From Siphonodentalium dalli (taxonomy: Eukaryota > Mollusca > Scaphopoda > Gadilida > Siphonodentaliidae), in NCBI GenBank assembly GCA_032622095.1, contig CP136066.1, forward strand, positions 49,948,911 through 50,012,910: a stretch of DNA of 64,000 nucleotides, read 5' to 3'. The notes below the pieces were generated by a model. It made no database searches and had not been told where the DNA came from. It saw nothing but the letters and a program-made list of their open reading frames with translations. The position numbers and the translations under genes are program-made. Of this stretch, positions 29,101-41,411 are shown in pieces (within the stretch, counting starts at the first letter, position 1; each line of letters begins with the position of its first letter).

Positions 29101-29932
29101 AAAGAAAATTAAATTCTGGTCAAGACCGCTCAATTATATACCGTAATGTTATCTGGCTTAGCATTGCACATTTCCCCGACGATGAGGAGATGACTAAGAT
29201 GTACACCATTTAGTGATACCCCTCTCATTGAACCAGACCGAACTCCCATGTACCTCGAACTGTCGAAGTGTTTGAAATATCTAACTTAATATTATGTCAA
29301 ACTGAAAAATATATGCTGTTGTTTTCTAAAAACAACATTTTCCCCACTAATTTCTCAAACAATGAGATCAATTTCGACATATATATGACAGAATATGGTT
29401 AAAAAATTATCCGATGCACTGTTTTCCAAATTTACAACCGTTGGAAACTTTTAACAAATGTTGGGTAGGGTGAGACATTATTGCCAATCAAAAATCAAAT
29501 CATACCGGGAATGGAACAATATAGCGTACTTACCTATGGTAATTATGTGAAGATCGCCACACAACACACAGGAGAAGTGCTGATCAAATATGTTCGAGAA
29601 CAACACAAATCAACTTTATGGAAGATCGAAGCGCGAAAATGAGAAACTGGTACCGTATCAAAAGGCTGTTTAAAACTATATCTGAATTCTTAGCGATGTT
29701 ATGGAATTTAAATCCAACAGCTTGCCTGTATATTGTATAATAGTCTATACCGGTATGTAACTGATATCGTAAACAGGATGTGCCGACCTCGGATTCATGT
29801 ACAGATAGTCGCAATCCATTTGATTAGTGGAGACACTTGTATAGCTTTGTCCGTGAAAACACTGCTCGGAATGCAAATTGGTAAAGGGTTGAATCTGTGT
29901 GCTAACAGTATACAGTTGTCGCCCGCTGTCGA
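29101..29932. other. no gene recognised
   Basis: AT-rich; only short frames without a signature. Confidence 0.4.
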
Positions 29933-30041
29933 GGGAGACATTGAGATTTGTCACCCGCTCGAGAACGGAATGTCTCCCGAGGAGCGCAGCACCGATGGAG
30001 ACATTCCGTTCTCGAGCGGGTGACAAATCTCGATGTCTCCC
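29933..30041. repeat. 45-bp-arm hairpin (palindromic element)
   Basis: Left arm 29933-29977 and right arm 29997-30041 pair with one mismatch around a 19-nt loop. The arms contain GGGAGACATTGAG, GTCACCCGCTCGAGAACG. A short relative, GGGCGACAAAAACAATGTCTC, lies near 30888. Overlapping small frames on both strands are by-products of the symmetry. Confidence 0.93.
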
Positions 30042-31723
30042 GAGAAGAATGGCAACAACTGTTTTGTTATCCGATTATACCACAGAAAAAATCCTTGCCA
30101 TCCACACGCACGATGTTGCTTTCTTTTCCGATTATGTATATTTTCAGTAACTACTTATCGTCCTATAGGATTTCTGTTCCATAAAAGAGAGTCAAACCTT
30201 TGATAATCAGCATTTATTTATGATCATTTTGGTGGTTATATCGTCAATATCTGCCCATGAAATGTAAACCAATAAGCCATATAGGTATGTTATCACCTTC
30301 TGAAATGTGGCATATTCAATTTCGTCTTGTGCGCGGAATTTACTCGCGATGTTAATTTCATAACGGTCTTCCCCGAAAGCTATTGGGAAGTTGTCAATTT
30401 CATTAATGTACATTCTTATGTGTCAGTGCTCCCAAGTACATGGCGACCCTCACACAAAATACTTCTATGATCACATTGCAGACATCGCGGAGCGGTCTGA
30501 TATCATGTATAAGCTTACAGTACCATTCATTCGCGACAAACGTATGCATTACGTTGTCTACCAGCAAACATTTATAACCAACCAACCTCAAGGGATCCAC
30601 TCTTTCAATCTTGCACCATAATGTCGACATGAACATATTGAATCACCGAGATGTTTCGATATAAAAAGTACATATTAACGCTTGTCCGATAAAAGTATCA
30701 ACTTAAACGTTCGAATATTAGTGTTCACTAAATATATGCAAATTAGCAAACACCACAACTGGTGTGTTTTGCGAATCCGTGGGGTATATAAGAACTATGA
30801 TTTTCTTACGTGGTAGTGATGTGAAATAGATGAGTTACTGCAGTATGTGTTTGGAGATATTCTTGCAATATAACATCAAGCGGGCGACAAAAACAATGTC
30901 TCCCGGCTCAGCGGGCGACGATGTGATTTGTAGCACGACACGTGACATGACATGGGCCAATCAGAAGGGTGGAAAATAGGGAGAAGGGTAACAATTGAAA
31001 TTATACATCTCAGGGCTGTAAATTGTGGCCCAGTTTACAGCTCGTTGTATGAGTGTACACGTGTATACTACTTTGTTGAGTTGTAATCAATTTTGACGCA
31101 TATGCTTGTCCTTGAATCCTAGCGTCGTCCAGGAAAGATATATATCGGAAAATGATGAGTTTGTATATGGAGGGAAATGATTTCTATAAATACACACGAT
31201 AAACCTGTCGTAGATTGGGATATTCATCCCTACCTGTCTCTGGCTGAATTTCCACTAAAACTCATGTCCCAAATTCAAAAATCGAGTTTGTTCATCCGTC
31301 TACAGAAAATATGTATAATAAGTATGAAAACTTTCATGCATAACTGACTAATGGTCATTGCCATAAAGGATAGTTGACTGTATGCCACCAAATGTATGTA
31401 TAAATGTATAAATTATAGAGCAAGGGCAATGACCTTTTATATATATTAACCATACTCACGCGGCGTCTAGCTATCAGTAATATTGTTACACTGCCAACTA
31501 GCCCTCATCAATGGTTGAAAATCATCATCTCAGTTACAATTTACATGCTATACTTCGGACATAAATCTTAACTTAATCTTAACTGAATGACCGTGCACGT
31601 GGGCCAGTTGACTTTTATTAACCAGATCAATTCATACATGTACGTGTCGTGTAATTTAACATAGCTATTATTTATCGGGTTGACGTAACGCTCCCCATAA
31701 CGCAATAGATTTGAATGTTATGT
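30042..31723. other. no gene recognised
   Basis: AT-rich sequence without a convincing frame. A diverged piece related to the hairpin at 29.9 kb lies at about 30886-30940. Confidence 0.4.
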
Positions 31724-31739
31724 AGATTACATGCATGAT

Positions 31740-33648
31740 TCTTAATGTATTTGACTTGTTTGCCAGAATGTCTGGTTTGAAAGTTAATATTGGTAAATGT
31801 GAAATGTTTTGGTTGGGGACAAAAAAGAACTGTGGATTGGCACCAATCCCAAATTGTCACGTTAAGGTACCAAATTTTCCTTCACGTTATTTGGTATACA
31901 ATTTTGCACTAATCCGACAGAGACTCTGCAACTCAACTACATGGGTGAATTAAAGAAATCGACAAAAAAATGAAAATATAGACTCTTAACACCACTTGGT
32001 AAAATTATTTTGATAAAATCTATTCTAATACCAATTTTTTTCACTTATTCATGGCTTTGCCAAATCCAGATAAAAAGTTCATAGACGAAATGAATACCAT
32101 TTTGTTCAGATTTATTTGGAATGGAAAACGTGATAGAATAAAAAGAATGCAACTGTGCGCAGAATATGAAAAAGGTGGTTTAAGAATGGTGCACCTAAAA
32201 TAGATCATCGACTCATGAAAAATATCATGGATTCGAAGGTGCATAACGAAAACAACTCAATGGAGAAATTTGGCACCAAAACAAATAATAAATGACCCTC
32301 TACTTGCGACATATGGTTCAAAATATATAAAAAGATGCGAGTCGACTATTGGGAAACCTTTCTGGTGTGACGTCTTTGTAGCCTGTCGTAATTTTCTGGA
32401 CATACAAAGTAAAGAGCCTCGATACGGCATGACGCAGACAATCTGGAACAATGGTGAACTTTTGATCGACGACTCAATGATAGACGTCGCTGAGTGTAAG
32501 GACAAAGGCATAATATTCATAAATGATATGTTCACCGAAGACAATAAGCTACATTCCATCGAAACTCTTAGAACTAAGAACAACATCACCACAAGCTTTA
32601 TCACATTACACGGCTAAAACAGACAAATTATTAAAACGGACCGATCAAACCATCGTCAGGTTTCAAAATCCAATCATTCCTGATAATATAGTATCACTAC
32701 TTCAGAATAAGCGAGGTTGCAGAAATTTGTACGATGAATTCATAAAAGCGACTAAAATAGGACAATCATGGTCGCAAATGAAATGGGAAAATAAATTAAG
32801 GTGTTCCCTTCACTGGAAAACATATATTTTCATCACCCTTCAAACTATTAGTCGACACAAAACTACGCTGGTTTCAATATCGAATACTGAATAGAATGTT
32901 TGGCACGTAGATACTTTTGAACATAATGCGAATTCGGTCAGATGGTCTATGTCTCAGATGTAACCTCGCAAATGAATCAATTTCGCATATTTTTATGACT
33001 GTCCATTTGTAAGAACGTTGTAAATACAACTCAGGCTGGCTAAATCGCTATCAACTGGGCATCTCGCTTTCTCGGAAAAACATTCTCTTTGGGATTGATG
33101 CGCACAATAAAAACAACAAACTAAACTTTCTTATACTAACAATTCTGAAATATTATCTGTATCAAACAATATTTAACCCCGACGAACTCTCTCTGAAATT
33201 ACTCTTTCGAGACTTTGAATTACGATGTAAGTCGTATCGATATATTGCACTGAACTCCGACAATCTGGACCATTTCAACCCGAGTGGGGGGACCAAATGA
33301 AAGCCATGCAACAACATGGGGCGCACATAACTAACTTAGCAGGGAACATGATTATCTTGAATAGTAAATAGTCCCATTTTACAATATGTGATTCGGCAAA
33401 CCAGTCCAAAGTTCATGAACAAATTTGAGACAGAATATAACTGGGATAAATAAATAAATATATACGTGTATACATGTACGCATACAATGTTTTTAATATA
33501 TCGATGTGTGTGCAAGGTGTGTGTGAGTTGTGTACGAATGTCGACCCCACCATTCCCGTCTATATACATGTAGCTATGCCATCGTTGTTATCAGATATTG
33601 TTCTGTACATAAATGTGTAATATAATGAAAAAAATAATAATAATAAGA
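31740..33648 (+). mobile_element. 5'-truncated LINE (L1/Tx1-like), broken
   Basis: Flanked by a perfect 16-bp target duplication, AGATTACATGCATGAT (31724-31739 and 33649-33664). It starts inside the reverse transcriptase, just after the catalytic box: LFARMSGLKVNIGKCEMFWLG. Further blocks follow in changing frames: LTPLGKIILIKS-like text near 31985, PNPDKKFIDEMN and FIWNGKRDRIKRMQL near 32060-32150, GKPFWCDVFVACRNF near 32360, and DTKLRWFQYRILNRMFGT near 32860. These are the C-terminal blocks of L1-clade ORF2. Several frameshifts and stops make it dead. The 3' end is A-rich with AAT repeats (33628-33648). Target-primed reverse transcription explains truncation, tail and duplication. Confidence 0.9.
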
Positions 33649-33664
33649 AGATTACATGCATGAT

Positions 33665-34113
33665 GCGTAAGAGCAGCATCTATTGTGTTCTCTGCTGAAT
33701 GAGGGCTACATTGCACTAGTGATCTGGATGTCCCAGTTGGCCCACGGTTGTTACACATACACATCGCTAGTAAATGTTCCGCTTGTGTATCAGGTATGTG
33801 TGCAGTTACGGCGGAGGGGGACAAACTTCGTGCTATGGTGAATGTTTCACTTCAGCATATATGTTCCCTTTTTTTTTTTGGAATAATACATGTCCAATAT
33901 CCCATTTTCATCGTGTTGTCTTTCGTGTAACAATAAGAGCATTTTATTAGTGTTGCCTTATACTCGAAATTCGACATATTGGTCGCTTATTGAGATATCA
34001 GCTTCACCGTTGTGCTCAAAATTTCGATCATGCAAGGACGGCCGTCTATAATGTAACACAGGGAATAATGCAATTTAATTTAAAATGAATTAATTGTGAT
34101 CGGGTTTACAACA
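33665..34113. other. no gene recognised
   Basis: Nothing beyond a run of T at 33870-33880. Confidence 0.4.
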
Positions 34114-34144
34114 TTAACCCTTTACCCAACAGAACGACCCTGTA

Positions 34145-34211
34145 CCAATGCATTCTCTTATATATGCGAGTCGACCATAGGTCGCCTCGCATATATAAGA
34201 GAATGCATTGG
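34145..34211. repeat. 67-bp palindrome, copy 1
   Basis: Arms of 26 bp, CCAATGCATTCTCTTATATA then TGCGAG, pair perfectly with 34186-34211; the centre TCGACC-ATA-GGTCGC extends the symmetry with one mismatch. Confidence 0.95.
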
Positions 34212-34356
34212 CTTAACAAATATTAAAAATGATAAAATTGTCAAAGAATGTAGAAAAATATTATAAAAATTGTTAAAAAATATAAGAACAAATTATAAAA
34301 TTGTTAAAGAATGTAAGAAAAAATTCTAAAAAGTGTTAAAAATAATTTTTTTTAGG

Positions 34357-34423
34357 CCAATGCATTCTCTTATATATGCGAGGCGACCTATGGTCGACTC
34401 GCATATATAAGAGAATGCATTGG
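34357..34423. repeat. 67-bp palindrome, copy 2
   Basis: Same arms as 34145-34211, inverted centre (GCGACC-TAT-GGTCGA). Relatives are at 35928-35957 and 36182-36215. Confidence 0.95.
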
Positions 34424-34577
34424 CACATGGTATTACTGTAACCATCACAATGTGGTCAATGAACCGGTTCCAATGATATCCATATTTGTATGGTGTTATT
34501 GAGACAGACCGATGTTATTTTAGGCTGTTGAAGCTTTATTTGGGCGTTTTTGGCCGTTTTGTTGGGTAAAGGGTTAA

Positions 34578-35321
34578 ACCAATGCCCAATATGATAAAAT
34601 ATTATATCTTTGTGCAGTACTGAGTATCGGCATACTGTCATTTTCGAAAAACCGCTTGATTCTAAAAATTGAATGTGCATGAAATAATACCATATAGTAG
34701 GACAAATCCTATGTATTAGTTGTAAGGTAACCAATTTTGACATGTTTGCGTTAGCAAATGAGATAGTGCTATTGTTGTTTAATAGCAGCCACGCCACATA
34801 AAAATTGTTTCAGTATCGACATTACCATATGACATTAAGTCAAACTTATTCCCCCAAAATCTAATTGAAAAACCCAAATTGATTTTCTAACGGGAGCGAA
34901 ACGAGAATCAAATATATAGTCTGACCATCCGCTAACTGGTTACATGATATCGCTTACTGTATAACAACAGGCACGCATGGCAGTGCACTATCAAACATTG
35001 TACTAAAACAGTAATGATGATTAACACTAACGAATTCCTTGGCTGTCATAAGGCTGAATGGTAGATAGTGGGTAGTGGTTTATTGTCAGGTGACAATGGT
35101 GGTACTAAAGAAGACTAGACACGGTATTTGAAATACAGTATATGGTCATAATTATATAGAATAGATGTTTTGTTTTTAAATATTCACTGTGAGACCAGAA
35201 AATGATAATTTGATTTGTCAAAGTTATTTTTTAGTATTTGGCCAAACAAAATCAGAATTGGTCAATAAATTGGCCAAAATATTTTTCGGCCGACCGTGAA
35301 TACATTACATATGCATCGCTG
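34578..35321. other. no gene recognised
   Basis: No gene, RNA or clear repeat seen. Confidence 0.4.
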
Positions 35322-36288
35322 TACCAAGTCTTCTCGGTCGGCAACAGTTTTGGATATCGGTCGGGTTGTTGCTATCTTGGACAGAGTCCCATCCCGTTAC
35401 TCGTCTGTAACGGACTTTACGACCAGATTCGTCTCGTCTGGTTTTACCTTGGTTGTATGCATTCGGATAAGGTCAGATGGAAGCTTTACGCATATGAACA
35501 TAGAGGGCAGCCATTTGCAGACCTGATGATGATCATTATGCACATGCAAAAATTATATCAGATGTCCGTTAAAATATCAAGGCAACGAGATTTATAACTA
35601 AACAAAGCCTTGTTTCGGTATCAGAAAATACATGTAAACAATACATTAAACGAGCATATCATCACTATACCTTTTTCGATCACGGTAAATTATTAACATT
35701 TTGAAGACAGTTTAATCGCGGATATGTCATATTATTAATCACATTCAAGGAGTCACGTGATTGCCCTGGAGCCACGTGTACATGCATTACGTAGTGTGGA
35801 TACAAGTCAGGTATAAAAGAGCAACGAGGCGCGACTGTCCAAAACAGCATAATCCCAACCGATATCCCAAACAAATGTGACCCGCCATATCAAATCCAGT
35901 CGTAAGTCGGGATTTTTTTTACCATGTGCCAATGCATATATAAGAGAATGCATTGGCCTAAAAAAATTTATTTTTAACACTTTTTAGAATTTTTTCTTAC
36001 ATTCTTTAACAATTTTATAATTTGTTCTTATAAAAAACATCTACTACCCTGCAGGGAGCCCCACACATATACAGAAGCATATAGAAGAGTGTCGTCTGCT
36101 CATGTTTGTCTGGGGCTTTGTATGGGTGAAATTATAAATTTGTTAAAGAATACAAGAAAACATTATTAAAATTGTAAAAAATTGTTAGGCCAATGCATTC
36201 TACTATATATGCGAGGCGACCAATGGTTGACTTACGACTGGATTTTATATGGCGGGTCACATTTGTGGACCGAGAAGTCTTGGTCTAA
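35322..36288. mobile_element. compound inverted-repeat element, about 970 bp
   Basis: Outer ends CCAAGTCTTCTCGGTC (35324-35339) and GACCGAGAAGTCTTGG (36268-36283) are exact complements. An inner pair of about 37 bp, around GTGACCCGCCATAT (35876) and ATATGGCGGGTCAC (36246), nests within it. Inside that is a copy of the AT-rich core and palindrome arms of the 34.1-34.4 kb unit. The left half matches parts of 7267-7592. A TATAAAA at 35814 and palindromic CACGTG sites occur, but no coding frame is supported. Confidence 0.75.
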
Positions 36289-36936
36289 TGCATAGCCAAC
36301 ATTCATAACCCAACACAACACTAACTACAGGTGATTAAGCCTGCATTTTAGTATTTTAATAACAGATACGGTCTACCTGTGCCAAGTGAGTCCGTGTTCT
36401 GCCAACTTATTTTGTTTCAATTATTACCAGACTGAACTATACGTTAAATCTGATGACTCAGTTATCTTGTAGATGTAACGTAGTAATTTTTTCGTGGCAA
36501 TGGTGGCAATTCATGCCGTAAACTTGTGAACCGCATAGATTGACAAAAAAGAGCAGTTATTTTATATTCAAATTTATGCTCGAACATTACATTCAGGGGC
36601 ACACGATGTCAGTGAGTCTAACTGAACATTGTAAATCTGGGAACATGTAATACGTATACACGGACTGGTCATGACTTGTAACATACTTGTTGATCTTGAA
36701 GTTACATATATTATACATATATCACCATTGTCTCTGTGAGGACAGATGTCCATTTTGTTTTTACAGCAGGTAACAACAGCTGAACAGAGCTTATAAATGA
36801 GTGTGACATGTGCTACAGTTACTAAATTTTAGTTCGAGTCTTCGACATTAGGTGCTACTTTAGTTCGGAACATTTATATGTACATACAAGTTGACGCGTT
36901 ATATGAGCCTATAATATGTTTTGTGTTCATCAACAG
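36289..36936. other. no gene recognised; upstream intron of the WSC gene
   Basis: AT-rich; ends with a pyrimidine-poor but usable acceptor TGTGTTCATCAACAG at 36936. Confidence 0.4.
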
Positions 36937-37074
36937 AACTACAGGGCGAGGACAAGAACAGAGGAGAATACATGGGGTGTTTCAAAGATGATTGGGATCG
37001 GGACCTGTGCGGACTATTTGTCGACGCATATCTGAACTCAAATGATGTCTGCATCAACTTTTGTGCAACTCAAG
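36937..37074 (+). CDS. WSC-domain exon 1 (N-terminal half of the domain), host gene
   Basis: Exon of 138 bp between CAACAG| and CAAG|GTGTGT. Read in phase 1 it gives EYMGCFKDDWDRDLCGLF and later NDVCINFCATQG. GCFxD...RDL...C...C is the first half of a WSC domain, a cysteine-rich extracellular module thought to bind carbohydrate (yeast Wsc sensors, polycystin-1, Kremen, mollusc multidomain proteins). Start and end phases are both 1, as is typical for shuffled extracellular modules. The second half continues at 39607 in the matching phase. The rest of the protein is not identified. Confidence 0.85.
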
Positions 37075-37752
37075 GTGTGTAACTCCGAGGAAGAGACGAT
37101 CGTATGATTCGTATCACAAAGTGATAACGTGAATTTCATCAAGCTACAGTTAGTTTATTGTATGGACTCCAACACACCGGTTCGCGGTGGTCAATGTTTA
37201 AACAGGTTAGCTGATACATGTACACATGTTTCGTGCCAAATTTACCACAGAGTATACATGCATGTAATGTACTACTAACCAAACTTGAATTAAGGATGGG
37301 GTTTGACTGTCATATCACTATATACATATTAGCATTTTGGCGATTATGAAAGACGCAAGGCAATGCGGACCCTGTTATATCAAGTCCCAGTGACAGCATA
37401 TGTTTTACGGATCACATATGATCCCAAGCTGAAATTTCATCGAAATAAGACTGAGAGTAATAGCGGAAGTGACCGGATTGCCATGTGTTTCTCGAACCGC
37501 GAGAACTGGAAATTGTCTGCAAATCAAGCTGAATATACCAAGCCCATACTCTTATATGTATTAGTCGTAATAAATATTTAATATGACCATACACTAGTTA
37601 TAATTAACGAACCAAAGCCAAAAGCACTCACATGAGGATAGCGGTGGTTTTTAATTTATTTTTGTTTGATTATCAAATTCGGTTTATATATTCTCCGATA
37701 TTCCCACCAAATTAGGTTCATAAGTCTATAATTCGTGTGGTGATTATCAATA

Positions 37753-38149
37753 ATAGAGACATTTCGCAAAAATCACTATCACGATTACGGATAGGATATA
37801 TTGTCCAAGTACGGTTGACAACATCACAATTTACTTACGATTGCTGATTGGTGATACGGCATATGCCCCACTATATTCAGTTACACATATATTTGATGGA
37901 AAAAGTAATGTGTATCTCTTTCAGATCCCATGTTCTTATCCGTGTGTTATACACCACAAGTATAACGTTAGATCGTCCCAAAGAAGGACATTTGGCACAT
38001 TCTTGACACATCGGCACATAATTAAACTGCGTGGTGTATATTTCGTCTGATATAAGAACCCCATGCGTACAGATCGAATTCTGGCCGTATACTGACATGA
38101 TATTTCCATATCCGTAATCGTAATCGTGATTTTACGAAAGGTCTCTATT
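37753..38149. mobile_element. MITE-like element of about 397 bp
   Basis: Terminal inverted repeats of about 41 bp with a few mismatches: left AATAGAGACATTTCGCAAAA and on through CGATTACGGATA; right TATCCGTAATCG through TTTTACGAAAGGTCTCTATT. No transposase. Target duplication not clear. Confidence 0.75.
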
Positions 38150-39019
38150 TACACTTTGCACACAACGGTTCGTCGAAAGAAAGGACCCCAGTCGTAATTT
38201 AGAGTGTTAAATCGTATTTCCGGATAGTCTTGATGGTCAGCTAGACCATATGTTGTATAAACTACCAACATCAAAGTAGAAATAGTCGTACCTTGTCGAG
38301 AGGGGGGACGGGAACATTTTTACTGAATTTAACCTTGAAATATATTTCTTGACGCTTGTTGAGCGCTGCGGCTAAGATACAATATGGATAAGCCATATAA
38401 ATTTGATAACGTTCATTTAATTCATAAGATGTCACCGTGTCGATTTAAATGCAAATCGACGAACAACGTCATCGTGTAACTTTCCCCGAACCTGCATGAA
38501 TGCATCTTCTGCTTTTCCCATAATTATGTGTTTCCTTTCGAGTCCAGAGAATAGTAAATCTATGGATTATCAGATGCATGTATGTACTTTATGCAGTCTT
38601 ATGATAACAATTGATTCCATATTAAATATATGTTATTTCGTTTCGCACAGTATCACGAACATGACGTTTCTCTATTTACTAATATGAAATCAAATATGTT
38701 ATACACGTATTCGGTCTCGCCATTCAGATATACTTTCGAGTTGGGTACCGTGTAGCCTGTTCTCTTGAAAATAAGTCCTTTTTAACGTATTTCAAAAACC
38801 TAAGTACTAAATAATAATAATTGTGAGTCCAAAATGAACAGAAAATGAGAGTGATTTATGGCCATTGTTGATTCATGCTAACATATTATAAGTTCATTAT
38901 TGGTGGACAGTAACACGAATAAACAAATTTACGACATACCAAATTTACGTTCTTTAAAATGTGTTTTCGTAATGGTCCTGCTGGCGTCTGTGGACTTTTT
39001 TTTAGCAGATCCGACGACA

Positions 39020-39391
39020 GATTTATTTCTTTGCTTTGGAGCAACCAGCTCGTTCGGTAATATAATTACAGCAGCCAGATCCGCATCTGTTTGTGGACTC
39101 GCTGTTAATTGTTTTTGTTGTTGTTGTTGGTGGTGGTGGTTTAGATGGAGGACACCGAGATGTGATATTATTCCGGTGTCCTGGTGGAAGCATGTCCATG
39201 TCCACCAATAAGTCGCTTGAATGAACGTCCTGTGTGACATCGGTATCCCTGCTTCCCCTGGCTCCGAAGTCGACGGTAGGAACATCCGGGGTGACCTCGG
39301 CGTCCCTGTTTACCCACTGCGGTTTTTGTCTACGGGGTCACCATATCTGTCGAAAGATAATTTGCCTTCGCTTGCATCGATGCAGCCCTAT
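39020..39391 (-). CDS. possible coding exon on the minus strand, unrecognised
   Basis: One minus-strand frame is open for about 124 codons without needing an ATG, ending with TAA near 39020. It includes RDAEVTPDVPTVDFGARG, a SDLLVDMDMLPPGHRN stretch, then PPPP and TTTT runs caused by a GGT/TTG microsatellite at 39117-39140. Low complexity and open overlapping frames on both strands make this weak; composition alone could explain it. No family is recognised. Confidence 0.2.
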
Positions 39392-39606
39392 TAAATATAT
39401 CACACTCCTCTCGTGAGACGCAACAGCTATTTTAAATGGTCATTCACATCGCACTCGACGAGAAACATCGCACGTTACTCAGAACAGATAACTATCGTCT
39501 CCATGTATGTATATATCAGATTTACTGAGGCACTGGATCAGTTTGAGTGTTCATTTCATTGCTTTAATGTGCGTGTACACATTCTTATTTCTGATGCTCA
39601 TTTCAG

Positions 39607-39772
39607 GATATCATTATGCAGGCGCGCAGAACTGGGGCAGCGTTACTGTGGGATGAGCTATGGCAGACATGGACGCCTTCCGGAATCATCATGCAACTTT
39701 GTTTGCCCAGGAGACGTGATTCAGAATTGTGGAGGAGGCTGGGCTCTGTCAGTGTTCCAGACAGGCGTGTGA
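39607..39772 (+). pseudogene. WSC-domain exon 2 with a one-base frameshift, host gene
   Basis: After TTTCAG| the phase-1 join continues the domain (GYHYAGAQNW), as expected for WSC. The next block, QRYCGMSYGRHG through SSCNFVCPGDVIQNCGG to SVFQTG, is the usual second half but lies in another frame. One missing G in the GGGG run at 39634-39637 explains the break. It is either a real frameshift or a homopolymer error; the rest is well conserved, which favours error or a very recent mutation. The frame then meets TGA at 39770; a GTGTGA or GTGAGG donor just before it may instead end the exon. Confidence 0.8.
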
Positions 39773-41094
39773 GGCCACCCTCACATCACAGAAACACTGA
39801 CGGCACCGCCATTTCCGCTGGACTTTACCATACTTTTCCAATCACGCGATCAAAAACGATCCATGCCTCAAGTAAGGTATCCACTGTTTTGGAAATTTTC
39901 GACAGATTGACAAAATGTATAATTTATAATGTTCAGTCGTTAGGCAATTTGTAATAAATTTGAAATCGCGCTACTTGACAACAATTTATCGTGATAACCT
40001 CATCGCCAGAACCGCGCATTGTGGCCTTACACGAACATGTATGTTTATAGGAAATGCTATTCCAGCGGAAATGGTCGAGCCCTTGAGAATTAATTTAGTC
40101 AATTTAATAGGTTACAAACAACTGAAAGGTTACCCAGGATACAACACTAACGAGTTTTCAAATACAATATCGCTCTTATTCATTGATAGAGACACCATAA
40201 AAGGGATATACCTGTATATAGAACATCGGCACTCGGATTGATGTGGTGTGTAAGTGTATAACTTCAAATTCCAGGTATGTTGTACCAATTATAATAAGTT
40301 GGTACCAACCAGCTGGTAGGACTAGTTTATATCTGATTCTAACTTCCCAACATACATTCAAGGACATAGTTGTTTGTAACCTATATCAACTCAATTTTTC
40401 TGATGTCTTATTTTAAAAATGTCCTTCTTATTCAATATATAGCAGATTTCATCCACCAATCTGTGTTAAATTATTCACTATGGTGGGGTATACCAGTATT
40501 CAAGATAAAAACATAGCAACAGCGTGCCAGCCATCAATGTTAACCATATGTATTTTCAAGAATCTTAACTCAACATCAGTTTGCTAATGTTGCATAGAAG
40601 TGTTATTTATGCATACGCCCAGGACATCATTCGAAAATATAATAACATCCCATAACTTGAAAAATATTAGTTGACAGTGCACACCTAGATATGTGGCTTA
40701 ATTATGTATCGTGTATTGTGGAAAACGTTTGCCTATTGATTTCTCTAAAAATATCCTCTTGTATTTGATTCCATATATGGCAGTTGACACGTAGTTAATA
40801 CCGTAATTCCAAAAGTGATTTGTCAGTTTTCAAAATGGAACGGCGGTAAACATTAATTAGTTCAGCATTTTAATTGAATTATCTAAATCTGTTTCTGTTA
40901 TTCGCAATCGTTCTTATTAAACTGGAGACATTGAGTCTCGCCCAGGTCCTGTCAATATTGTACACACTGTGACACCAACGTTAATAGAAACAAACTTAAG
41001 AAAATAGTGAATTTAATTTTGATTTATTTCCGATCAATCTTCTCCATGCAGTGATATGGAAATCCGTGGGTTTTGCAGACCCCATGTTCAGTCA

Positions 41095-41245
41095 GATACA
41101 AGAAAACTGTAGTCAGAAATGGTAACGCGCTCAAGACCATATGTTATATACCCATGATTGTAATTATAGAATCTTTTTCATTTCTGTTATTTGTAATTGG
41201 CATAGCTTATCACAAACCAAAAATCAACATTATTGACATAATGTA
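41095..41245. repeat. dispersed repeat, inverted relative of 53.10-53.43 kb
   Basis: Phrases AACGCGCTCAAGA, TATACCCATGATTGTAATTA and CACAAACCAAAAATCAACAT recur in reverse complement at 53340-53430 and 53120-53160. The second copy has about 170 bp more in the middle. Confidence 0.7.
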
Positions 41246-41341
41246 AACGCCAATAAACGAAAATGAAATAAATGAATTATTGAAATCATTTAAAACATAA
41301 AACTCACAATTAAATTACGCTACTAATTACATAATATGATC

Positions 41342-41411
41342 TAAATTTCCAATACAATTTCCAATACAATTTACCATACTATTTCCAATACAATTTCCAA
41401 TACAATTTGCA
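41342..41411. repeat. 12-bp minisatellite
   Basis: Five to six units of CAATTTCCAATA with one variant (CCATACTATTTC). Confidence 0.85.

Larger units (their letters stand above)
34118..34573. mobile_element. piggyBac-type MITE with nested palindromes
   Basis: Ends CCCTTTACCCAACAGAACG and its complement (one mismatch in 19), each abutting TTAA (34114-34117 and 34574-34577). TTAA duplication plus CCC...GGG termini are the piggyBac signature. Inside are two 67-bp palindromes, 34145-34211 and 34357-34423, which are reverse complements of each other at the centre. No transposase. Total 456 bp. Confidence 0.85.
37075..39606 (+). other. intron of the WSC gene, carrying a MITE and a possible antisense exon
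   Basis: Bounded by GTGTGT at 37075 and TTTCAG at 39606 and joins two phase-1 half-domains. It contains the inverted-repeat element at 37753-38149 and the open minus-strand stretch at 39.0-39.4 kb. Confidence 0.75.

Noticed and set aside
38929-39285. 118-codon minus-strand frame with poly-Gln
   Set aside because: Gln run comes from a TTG microsatellite, and another minus frame over the same bases looks no less protein-like.
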